The notes under the pieces were generated by a model. That model worked only from the letters and a program-made list of their open reading frames with translations. It searched no databases and had not been told where the DNA came from. The translations under genes and the position numbers were made by a program. From Eucommia ulmoides (taxonomy: Eukaryota > Streptophyta > Magnoliopsida > Garryales > Eucommiaceae), in contig CM028335.1 in NCBI GenBank assembly GCA_016647705.1, positions 5,410,579 through 5,474,578 of the forward strand: a DNA stretch of 64,000 bases, given 5' to 3'. Below are positions 50,661-61,525 of the stretch, one piece after another (positions within the stretch are counted from its first letter, which is position 1; each line of letters begins with the position of its first letter).

Positions 50661-51488
50661 AAGAAAAAAATTTAAGGAATCACCCCAAATTTGTTTTTAA
50701 TGAATAAGAATTGGAATATAATGATTCAAACATTGAACGAAGTCAACGGATCCAAAGAAAGTGTGAACATGACAAATAATCTCTGATAACTTCACAGACT
50801 TTAAGGATGAACTAAATTCACATATAATGTCAATCAATAAAGGAAATCACCCATGTCCCTAGGGAAGCCGAGAAGTGGGAAGAAGATGTCCAAAAGTGGC
50901 GACAAAAGGAATAGAATAAGAGAGAAAACAAACAAAGAAATATTATCTGGAGAAAACTCTATTAAAATTATGTAAGAAAACTTAGAAAAGAGGAAAACAT
51001 TGATACAATCAAAGAAAGAAAGAATAAAAATACAACTACTCTCGATTTGGTACGAACTATTTTCCACAAGCACGAGTTGCTTAGGTTCCCCCTAACTATA
51101 GATTTTGTGCCTCAATAGTAAATAAACAAAGAATAATGAAAATTTAAATTAAATAAGAAAATCGAAAAGACCTCCACACAGAAGCTCTGGATGAATAATA
51201 AGTGAAACATAATAAGCCAATGTTGAACAAGGATTGCAAACTTAAAAAATGTGTGGACATGAATAATAACCTTGGAAAATCAAACAATTCTACTACATGA
51301 AGTAATTACAACAACAAATAAATAACGTGAACCAAATATAGGAATCATACCCACTAACAAAAGAAACCACAGATGTCCCAAGAAAAGGAAGAAGTGGACA
51401 AAAGACGTCCAAGAGAGGCTATAAAAAATAAGGAAAAGAAATAAAAGAGACAATAAATCTATCAAAATCACATAAGAACACTAAGGAC

Positions 51489-51514
51489 AAAAAAAAAAAA
51501 AAAAAAAAAAAAAA
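51489..51514 (+). repeat. Poly(A) run of 26, expanded in block B
   Basis: Block A has only six A followed by GAGAGACCC at the matching place (37212), so the run grew by slippage after duplication. Confidence 0.9.
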
Positions 51515-51539
51515 GACCCAATCGAAGAACAAAAAAGAA

Positions 51540-52640
51540 AGTCTTTCCCCGGGTCTGAGCGATTTTTTGAGCCCTAAGTGCTATGGTTTGCCCAAATAAT
51601 ACATTTTGTGAATCTACATCAACACCTCATGGAAATATTTCTATGCCTGAAGAATAGAAATTTAACTGAAATGGGAGTCATACAAAATCAAATTGTCGAA
51701 AGTTTCAAAGAGAAACTAATAGTCTTTTGAAATATCAAGAAATACACAAGTTTTTCCATAATCTATAATCAAATGAATTTTTATCCAATGTCCCACCTCT
51801 ATAAATTCACATATATCATGCTAAGACATCCAAAAGAATTGTTGAAGCAAAAAGGCAATGTATTCATTGCGAAGGGCGATATTTCCATGTCATCTACTAG
51901 TTGTAGCCAACTGTAATACCTCTCGAAACTCCCTTCTCCCTACATCAAATGAAAAACTATAAATACGATCATGGTGGCAAACCAATATTAACCAATAATA
52001 CACATCCTTAATATTGGTATTCAACATAACCGAATTGAGGTTACTAATTGAAGGGAAATGAAACATGAGGTGTCTTAAGAAACACAACCCCACATGTACA
52101 CATAAATAAAGGTTTTATCAAAGGATTTATTTTAATTTTTTCTCTCATCCCAAAAGATCTGAACAGCGACCGCCTCAAACAAATAGTCAAGGGGTACCTA
52201 AACCTTAATTAAAAAGACAATGAGTCAAAGTAGGAGGTTACCTCATGGTGAGGTTAGGCAAAGGGAAGGGATTAAACTCACTGGTCGTTGGATTAAAAAC
52301 CCCAAATAGTAAATTTACAAACCGAATAATTCGTTTAATGGACCAACAACAATTACCAAAATGTGAGGAATTTGTTTGTACTTTGGTTGTTTAAAGGCGG
52401 CGGCAAGAAGTGTTAGGTTAGAGCAATGGACAATTGCATGTTTCATAGGATTATGATGGCTAGCATAGAGGAGCATACATGCCTCGTTTCTTTATTTGTA
52501 AGACAAATGAAAGGAGGGATTTTTATTAGTGACTCCTAGATTGTACAAATACATTTAACTGAAAATAAGAATTTCATGGGAACTATGTAGAAAATCTTTA
52601 TCAATATGTCTTCTGGAAGATGACAAATCATTGTAAGCCC
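51540..52640 (-). pseudogene. F-box/FBA gene remnant, copy 3
   Basis: Parallel to copy 1. A recognisable minus-strand FBA piece at 51890-52093 reads CFLRHLMFHFPSISNLN, KDVYYWLILV, DRIYSFSFDVGRREFRE. The F-box helix region lies near 52560-52620. Frame changes and stops throughout; no function expected. Confidence 0.7.
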
Positions 52641-54328
52641 ACCTGTGTCATCCTAAAAAAGGTAAAAATGAAATAAAATAAGTTATTTTAAAGGAAGACG
52701 ACAATCAACATTGCTCGACATTTTTGTCACATACCTAGTGGCTGAGTTATATAAGGTTGAGAGGTAATTCAAGCCCCCTCAATTTTCAAAATTTTCACTT
52801 CTATCCTTATATTTTTAGAAAAATATATTAAAACTTCTAAATTTTATACACCGGTTCCATTAACATAAATATCTCATAAACATCAAAATATTTTTTTTAT
52901 CTCTTTTTTAATCAATTTATTAATCTATCATTACATGTGTCATTTTTTTGATACTATAGATTAGATGAGACTCATGTCCAGTATAATATATTCGTCAAAT
53001 AAGTTGGGACTCATGCATAGTAATAGCAAATATAACACATTCTATGCATGAATGAATGATAAAAATATTAAAATAATTTATTACCTTTATTTGTTGATTA
53101 ACTAAATAGATATTTCTATAGGTATCTCCATTATTTCTTCATTAAATAGATAAAATAGTACCTACACTACGTTAGATATTTTTGTGAAATTACACATGAT
53201 TTCCAAATTTGAAGTTTAATGCGTAATAATAGTCACTGTACCTAATTATTTATTCTGAATTGATTCAAAAAATTAAAGTTTTTCTATCTAATTTTATTGA
53301 AATTCAAAAGTAAAGTCTAGGAAAGAATTAGTAAATACAAATTAATAAAAAAGAAAAAGAAAAATAAAAATAAAAACAAATAGACAGGTAAAGAACTATT
53401 ATTTTTTCTTAATTTTTTTTATTATTTTTGTCTGTTTGTAAAATGAGAAGTAAATAATTTGATAGTATCATGTTACAACACATTATTAAAATTGTTTTTT
53501 GTGTGTATCATCATGTTATGATAAGAACAACTTATTTAAAGTGGAAGCTTTAGCTTATTAAAAAATTATTTTTTAACTTATAATTTGTCGACAGTGACAT
53601 CAAATTTGCATAATTTTCATCAATTTAAACATTGTTTAATAAATTTGATAAATATGTATGAGTAACACCAAATACATGAATAACAAAATTCATCCGAAAA
53701 TTAAATTCGTATCATAAGTTTGTATGATAAATAGATGTATGTAAATCGATCTTTCATTTTAACAACTTATTTTTTAAATAAATTCATTTTTGAATACTTA
53801 CCAATATTTTACTTAATATTCAGTATAATATGAAAATAAAAGTTCTACAGCTAATTAACATTAACTCAATAAATTTACTGTACTTGAAGTTAACTAAAAG
53901 AGTAAAACTTAAAATGACTAAAACATTGGGGGATAAAAAAAATTATAAGTGGATAATCTATTAATTTCTCATTCAACAAAACTTTTTAGTATATATTTGT
54001 GTTATTTAGTTTATCAAGAAAATAGTGAAGGACAATAGAGCTAGAGAGTTAAAGTATCTTATAGCCAATAGTGTATTTTTTTTTTTAATCTCTATTGAAT
54101 AACATTGCAAAAGTTTTGAGAGTTGACTATTGCATAATTCCTTTCACTAATTCATATTTGAATTTTTACAATATAACACTAGGCTCGTCTAACATTATGA
54201 AATTTTACCTCATATATTCTTTGAAGTAAAATACACTCATTCAGAATTCCATTACCGTAACAAAACATTTTATTAAAGTCAAGATGTTGATATTGAAAAA
54301 CTAACTACAATGCACGACTCGATCTCAC

Positions 54329-54378
54329 CTCCATTAGACAGTGAACATGTACACTCCATTAGACAGTGAACATGTACA
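54329..54378 (+). repeat. Perfect 25-bp tandem duplication in block B spacer
   Basis: CTCCATTAGACAGTGAACAT plus GTACA appears twice in a row. Block A has a single diverged copy (CTCTGTTAGATAGTGAACAT near 41405). Confidence 0.9.
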
Positions 54379-54646
54379 AGAACCTATATATACTTTCTAT
54401 AAGACAAATACATAAAGAATAATATTATTGCTACAATTAAATTTTAGATCCCATTCTATGCATACTACGTACTATATTTTAATTTTATATTGAAAGGCTA
54501 TATATTAGGAAACAAAACTATGATTTGTCAGTGGTCATTTTAGGATTATCTGAATTACATGCGTGTTTAAACATGGGTAATACCAAAATGTGGACAATGA
54601 ATACATGACATAACTATATATAAATAAATATATTAAATAAATAGTT

Positions 54647-55943
54647 AGGATAATGATCTTTTTGTTCCCTAAAAAATGTTGTCGGTGCTCAATTGGCCCC
54701 TAGTATCTGGAAATAGATACATTAGATCCTTTACATTTTATTTTCGTTCTAAAGTTCACCTTGAGCAAGATTCTATTAAGTGAAAATAATAGTCAACATT
54801 TAATTAAGTGCATTTCGGCCAATTTTATCCCAACTCATTTCCCTCTCATTCTTGTGATATTTCCTGCTAATTCCTTCCTTGACAGCCTATAATACTCTTT
54901 CCTACCACATCTTTATTATTCATTCTCCATTTCCACCATAAAAATACTCTTTCTCACTTTTCTTTCTTATTTGTCCAACAAAATACCATGGAGAATCAAC
55001 AAATTTATAATTACGGAAAGAAAGCAAAAATGGTAAGTTCCTAGATTGCACATAATCTAGGAAGGAGATTATATTCTTGTGAAAATTATAATCAGGAATT
55101 TTTTTTCCTATTCATACCATTTTAATCAAATATTTAAAAAAAAATCTAATTTAATTTTCTAGGCTAAAGGTTGTGGCTATATCTTATGGGTTGATCCTCC
55201 TATGTGTCTTAGGTCAATGACAATAATACCGGGATTATTAAGAAAAATAAATATTTTAGAAGAGGAGAATAACCGAATGAAGAATAGAAAGAAACAATTA
55301 TGGATAGCATTAGTCATTTCATGGGTGGTGTTTGTACTCATTTGGACATAAACCACATTTCTAATGTTTTATTGTATTTTGTTTAATTAATGGTGCATTT
55401 TGTATTTTGTTTCCTAATGAAATTACCTTAATCAATGGTGTATTTTGTATTTATGAACTCAAACACTCTTCATTTTTGAACTAAAGGAAAAAACAGATCG
55501 CAATTTCCACAAGAATATAACCTCCTTTCAGGATTATATGCAATCCAGGAAGTTACCATTTCTTCTTTCCTCCCAGAATTACAAATTTATTGCTTCTCCA
55601 TGATTTTTGTTTAACAAATAAGAAAGAAGAACGAGAAATAATGTTTCTAGGGTAGAAATAGAGAATAAATAACAAAGATGGGGTAGGGAAGAATATTTAT
55701 AGGCTGCCAACGAAGGAATTAGTGAGAAACATACCAGAAATGGGAGGGAAATGAGGTGGTATCGAAAATAACAGAAATGCCCTTAATCAAACATTGACTG
55801 TTATTTGGACTTAATAGAATTTTGATCATGGGCCAATTTGAAACGAAAATGAAATATGAAGGACCTAATATGTCTATTTCCAAATACGAGGGGCCAATTG
55901 AATATTGACGGCATTTGAAAATGAGCAAAAATGTCATTATTCC
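54647..55943. mobile_element. GRF-carrying MULE, block B copy
   Basis: Same ends, same long arms and same insertion site as 41686-42981. The left flank is TAAATAGTT (54638-54646), the right flank TAAATAATA (55944-55952), diverged at the last bases. Size is nearly identical (1297 versus 1296 bp). Confidence 0.85.
54988..55351 (+). pseudogene. GRF-type zinc-finger gene, block B copy
   Basis: Exon 1 starts MENQQIYNYGKK and has an in-frame TAG before the GRF core (remnant HNLGRRLYSCENY). The splice donor is lost (CAGGAATT instead of CAGGTATT). Exon 2 (55163-55351) is intact: KGCGYILWVDPPMCLRS, a coiled coil (INILEEENNRMKNRKKQ) and a C-terminal membrane helix (LWIALVISWVVFVLIWT). The block A copy has the reverse pattern, a better exon 1 and a truncated exon 2, so each copy was damaged independently after the duplication. 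Confidence 0.75.
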
Positions 55944-55994
55944 TAAATAATATTATTATACAGCTATTCAATTGTGTCAAACTCCAATATTTAA

Positions 55995-56217
55995 GGGTTG
56001 GTGACTTTTGTGGTCCCTCATAAATGCGGTCAATGTTCAATTGGTCCCCGGTATTTGAAAATAGATAATTTGACCCTTGAAATTTTATTTTTAGTTTCTA
56101 ATTGGCCTGATTAACAAATCTATTAAGTCAATTTAATGGTCAACATTAAACTAAGGCTATTTTGGTAATTTCATGCCCAAAAATAAGGGTAATTTTGTTC
56201 TTTTACTCAATAGAGTT
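55995..56217. mobile_element. Left arm of the second MULE in block B, interrupted
   Basis: GGGTTGGTGACTTTTGTGGTC follows the same AATATTTAA (55986-55994) as in block A. The arm runs 223 bp and is cut by the SIRE LTR at 56218. The remainder should lie right of the window. Confidence 0.75.
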
Positions 56218-58815
56218 TGTTGGCCCCCATGAGCTACCTAAGAGGGGGGGTGAATTGGGTAGTAATAAAATTTAATCCAAATTATAACACTTCAAAATTC
56301 AAATAATTAATTATTATCTTTATAGCAGCGAATATGTGTTATCAACTAGGTGCACAACCAAATAACAAAATATAAATAATATAAATAAAGCAGCACACCG
56401 AAATTTATATTGGTTCACCTGGTTCACTAAGCTACTTTTGGCTAATCCAGTCCCCCGAGCCCACAGAGATTCGCACCCACTAAACCACTAAGATTGATTT
56501 AAACAAGTAGGAGCCAAACCCTTACACAATGATTATTTTCGGCTCAAAATCAATTTTTACAACTTTCTTTTTCCAAGCTTAGGAATAACCTTTTCTTTTT
56601 TCTAAACTCAAGAATAACCTTATCTTTTTCCCAAGCTCAAGATTAACCTAATCCTTTCACAGACTAAGGATTAACCTAATTCTTTTATACTCAGGCTAAA
56701 AATCAAACCTCACAATCACTCCAAGTATCATTTTCCCAGGTAAGCATGGAACCTTTACAATTTACTTACAATTGATCCTAATCAGAAAGAATCACACCTA
56801 ACTTTTTTCAAGGGAAAAGAGTAACCTAACATTTTTGTACTTAAGTAAAGATCAAACATCAAACTCTTTATAGGAAGAGATTGAAACCCAAAACTACCCC
56901 TGATTAGACACTCCTAATAGTATCTAATTCGAAACACAACTCACCAATTACAATAAAATTGATAAGTTCTTCCTACTTGAAGCTTTTACCACCTTAAATC
57001 AATTTAAACTCAATTAATGTCTCAATAATTACTAGTGATAGAATTAAATGAGGAAAAAAAAATCTGATTACAAAAAATAATACGAGTAACACAAAATTGA
57101 GCATATAATCAGATTATCACATAAATCATTTTAAAAGATTTTTTTATACTTTTAACGTTCAGAAACGATTTCTCATATAATCAATTAACCAAGCAAGCGA
57201 TAATCACAATAAACTCAATTAAGAATATACTTGGAATGATCTCAACATAAAAATCTGATTATAATAGATATGAATAACACACAAATAAGTATGTAATCAA
57301 ATTTTCACCAAAAATCGTTTTAAAATATTTGTATGCAATTTAAAGTTCAGAAATATTTAAAAATCTAAGCAAGTAAAATAATATTTAATCACGACAAAGA
57401 ATTAAATCTTGGAATAATCTCACCAGAATATTACCGAAAAAATGAAAATTAAATCGTGACAAAGCTTAGATCGGTGATGCCAAAATTCACGACACTTTTT
57501 TCTCAAGAACTTCTCAACAATTGATCTCACAATTTAATCTCTTAAAATAATATCAGAATGATGACTCTTAGAAAAGCTTAGGAACTGAATAGTTCCTGAT
57601 ATTGTCTTTTTTTTTTATGTAAAATCCGCAGGTCTATATATAGGGAATTAAAACAAGCCCTCAACGGCTAGTTTTCAAATGATAAATATCTAAAAAGCAC
57701 CTATAAACCCCATATATCATTATATTTCATTTTAGGTATAATTTACTTAAATAAAGCTTTCAAAACATTCAATTGAGTCCCTAAAATAAATTCAAACTCA
57801 AATCGATAAGATAGAGAGAATTACATGAACCAAATTGAGAAATATCCAAAATACTTGAACCATGTCTATAGAGATATTAAAATATTAACTATATATCTCA
57901 AAATCCATCAGAACTCTAAGATATCTCTGAGATCCTAACCATAAAATGGTTAGTAATAACTATTTTTTGGATCAAAATCACAAATTCCTCAAATCTTGAA
58001 ATTGATCATCGGTTAACTTTCCAAAACCTATCGGTCAACTGCTCGATTCAGGATGTAGCCTAAGTCAAAATCACTTCGCCCATAGGTCGACTGCCACTTA
58101 TCCATCAGTCAACCGGATGATTCAGAGACTTCCATAGGTCGATCTTCCTGTCGACCTAACGATTCAGAGAGTTCATTCTTTGGCCAAAGGTCGACCTATC
58201 TATCGACTGAACAATTCAGAGAGTTTATTTATTTTCCATAGGTCGACGAATCAAACACCATAAGTCGACTTCTCGATTCAGAGAATTCAATACCTTTTCC
58301 ATCAGTTGACTAATCCCTACAGGCAGGTTGACCGATCTTGCTGCAACTTTTTCCTCAATTCATTTTTAATTCAATTTTTTTGACGTTTTTGTTCCGTTAA
58401 CCGATTTCTTTTCTCAGTTAACTCTACTAACACTTAAATTTAATTTTTTATCTAATCTTTGTTAAATCAATATTTCTTCTTCAATTTCACATGGGAGTAA
58501 ATATGTTAGCTAATCAAGATCCTATTAAAAAAAACACACATAATTGTAAATTCGTTTTGTGTCGTGAGTGATCTTAATTGGAATACATTAAGTGTAAAAA
58601 TTTAACCTGAGTTATTTTCCCCTATGTTCTTTAAAGTCTTCGGTCTCTTAATGTCCATCATCTTTATCAGTCTCTTTAGCATCTATTTGGCATTCATTTC
58701 AATTTATTCAAGATTATATCTTCGATTGAACTTATAAACTAAAACACTCAACAAATTCGTTAGTTCTGCAAAAAATATCAGTATTTAATTGTCCATCAAA
58801 ATCTTATGATCAACA
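56218..58815 (-). repeat. 3' LTR of the minus-strand SIRE derivative
   Basis: Plus-strand TGTTGGCCCCC to TATGATCAACA, 2598 bp. The hairpin array is at about 56540-56890. A roughly 100-bp internal reiteration lies at about 57050-57400 (CATTTTAAAAGAT / TTTTAAAATATTTGTATGCA). The GTCGAC-type words lie at 58010-58340, about six units of 50 bp with CGATTCAGAGAGTTCA-like tails. Confidence 0.9.
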
Positions 58816-60365
58816 ATCTTTCCATTTTTTATGATGACAATTAACTTTAATGTTTTTGTCAAAATAATATATAACCGCACTCCCCCTAAATCCGAGGAAT
58901 GGTTTTTAACTCTTTAAAACACAATCATGAAGATAATAATAAGATATTCAATTAAGCACAAAATCATCTCAATAATTCATAAACTCCCCCTACATAAATA
59001 CGAACTAATTTATATCACAACAATGGTCTTCTCCTTAAGATACTCAACAAAACATCAATAAATTCCTCCCTTTGTTATCTCAAAAAGTGGGGAAGGAGAA
59101 CAAAAAACATCACTACTCTAGGCAAATATCATTGTGCCTAGCCATACCTAAATTTCGAATAACTTTTATAAACTGATTTTCAATTTTCCGCTAGAGCTTT
59201 AGTGTATATATCAACAAGCTAATTGAAAGTATCAAAATATTCAATATCATCTTGTTCGATTTAAGCATAACACATTATTGCCCCACTTATAAAAACTTCT
59301 CCCCCTATATAATTGTAAACAAACAAAGTCATGGTTAGAAGAATAAACTTGAGGCAATCAAAATATTTCAACAATATAGCATGCAATCATATTATTTCTA
59401 TTAAGTTCATATGTCTTACTCATGATACAAAATAATGTCTTCCTATTAGATAGAATCAAGTCATATAATCTTTAATACACTAGAATAGGAAGCATATCTC
59501 AATGAAAATTTACCAACATAAATCTGGTACGTACATAAACATGGATTATCTCATAAAACTTCAACTCGCTTTATAAATAACAGTCATTTAAAAACGTGAG
59601 ACATTAGATGAAAGCTAGATACCTAATGCTTGTAAGGATATCCATGTACGACGATATCATGCTATATATTCAGAGATCATGCAGATTAACAAATAACTTA
59701 ATGATAAACAAGTCATGGATTGATACAAGATGTTTCACATATTTTAAACATGACTTTTAGTGAACCTCATATATTATAGCATAACAATATGTAAGCTTAT
59801 TATATGCCTACAGGTAAGATCATGATTAATACTGATTTTATCAAGCATTTGTTAGTAATAAATATTTCATCAATAAATCAGTATTAGCTAACAATGAAAT
59901 TCCTCGTGGGCATATAGTCAAAACATGATCAGTCTAAATCAATTAAATCATTTAATTTTCCTTGATATATAATATCATGTATTTTAATAAGTCAAGATGC
60001 ATAAAAAAAATTAGCTTAGTTCAACTTATTTGAATAAAAGTAAATAACATGAATGACGGCACATTATACAAATAATCTTACTAAAATGCAACAGGTCATT
60101 TATAATACTTAGTGAGATCGCAAACATTCGATTCATTTTCTAAATCACGTAACATATTTTAAAATTAACACATGATCACTACTTGATATAAGCACATAAA
60201 AACATGTTAATACTCTTTAACTAAATGTGATTCCCAGAATCACCATGTAAAATTTCGAAGACAGTATGTGAACACATCATATAAAATAAGTCTTAGAAAC
60301 CATAACCAACTTACCTATTTGGTAAGTCGAGAATCTTTTTCTTTAACAAATTTAATAAATTTAAA
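58816..60365 (-). pseudogene. 3' internal part of the SIRE derivative with RNase H tail
   Basis: At 59113-59262 on the minus strand the RNase H end is readable with shifts: EYFDT, LVDIYTKALAE, MARHNDICLE, next to the plus-strand element's VDVFTKPLAKDQFV and MTRHNDVCLE. 58816-59112 is the 3' untranslated region. 59290-60365 is about 1.1 kb of AT-rich sequence that I could not match to Copia pol or to anything else in the window; it replaces protease, integrase and RT. Confidence 0.65.
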
Positions 60366-61455
60366 TCACAAGGGGTTAGGAGTAACTTTTATATTGTTCG
60401 GGGCAACTTTACTCCTTACCTCATTTGTACTGATGATTGCTTTGGGTGCACCATTTCTCTTGGTCTGTCCGTATCTTTTCTGCCTTTGATTATTGCCATT
60501 TGATTTATTTATGATTCCCTTTGCATGTTTCACTTGTGGCATCTTGGTGATATCCCATCTTGGCTTTGGTACAACTTTTCTATTTGCATATGTCTCTTGT
60601 GGCCTCTTTGCAACTTCACTTCTTGTCTTTGGTCCATCTTTTCGCTTTGTATGCATCACTTGTGGATCCTTGATGACTTCTTGTCTTGGTTTTGATCTAA
60701 CCTCTTTTTTTGTTCCTTCAGATCCACTCCCGATATTATGTAACTCTACACAAGCCATTTCAACAGATTTCTTTGGTATCCATTTTAATTTGGATCCGTT
60801 CTTGTTACCTGAATGGACATAATATATTAAAATGCCCAATCCTATTACAATAATAACATCTCAATTCCGTTTTATTATAAAAAGCACGAGATGTAAAATA
60901 AGAATCATTTCTAACAATAACAATAAAACTATCACTTGCTTGTGATGAAGGATGAGACGATGAAATATATCCACTTTGCCTAGAAAAATAATTCTCAGAA
61001 TCTCTTAAAATATTCTTAAGGTCAGATTTTGATTTTTCAAAAAATTTCTTAAGTAAATCGATTTTAGAAACAAGATCTGACCTTTGCCTTGAAATCATGT
61101 TAAAATTATTTTTTAAAATTATGATTTCATTTTCAAGAGAATCCACTTTAGAGAGCAAATTATTAATTTAAAAAATAACGTTCGAAAATTCTTTTGTACC
61201 ATAATAATCATCCAAATGCACTTTAGATTTTTGAACACTTTTTCCTCCATTTTCAAAAGAATCAATTTTTCTTTTTAAATTCAAGCTCTTTTTAGCAAAA
61301 ACTAGTGTAAAAGAAAGTAATTTTTCCATGACAATATGGACATTTTCATTATCATCATCTCCATCACTACCACTAAAATAACAAAAATCATACATCACAT
61401 TATCATATAAGGATCTATCACCATCAAGAAAAGATACACAAAAAATATTATCCAT
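60366..61455 (-). pseudogene. C-terminal gag of the SIRE derivative
   Basis: 61455-61168 begins MDNIFCVSFLDGD shortly after the primer site and is acidic. After one stop the same frame continues 61158-60805 as a coiled-coil region (SKVDSLENEIIILKNN) ending in a CCHC knuckle, CYYCNRIGHFNILC (about 60844-60885). A frame change leads to 60839-60366, a Lys/Arg-rich tail with GSKLKWIPKKS, the xxKxWVPK signature after the knuckle of many Copia Gag proteins, and then three or four units of about 20 residues with GPKTRSEVAKRPQ-like wording. The normal N-terminal WKxRM region is missing. Confidence 0.75.
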
Positions 61456-61508
61456 GGTGTGTACACGTGACCGGTTTAGCTAGGTTGTTAAGCCTAATCG
61501 AACTAAAA

Positions 61509-61523
61509 CCAGCTCTGATGCCA
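61509..61523 (-). promoter_or_regulatory. Primer-binding site of the SIRE derivative
   Basis: On the minus strand TGGCATCAGAGCTGG lies two bases inside the LTR that starts at 61526. One base differs from TGGTATCAGAGCTGG. This fixes the orientation of the element. Confidence 0.85.
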
Positions 61524-61525
61524 AT

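Larger units (their letters stand above)
49865..56217 (+). repeat. Block B of the large direct duplication, truncated by a SIRE element
   Basis: Collinear with block A from TACACATTTATA at 49867 to ACTCAATAGAGTTTG at about 56219, where the SIRE-type LTR begins. The match in block A (43251) continues into the second MULE, so the rest of block B should resume beyond 64000. The spacer 52640-54637 is AT-rich without genes. Confidence 0.85.

Noticed and set aside
58816-58840. Region after the LTR at 56218-58815 tested as a plus-strand primer site
   Set aside because: It does not resemble TGGTATCAGAGC, whereas a clear inverted match lies at 61509-61523; the element is therefore on the minus strand.
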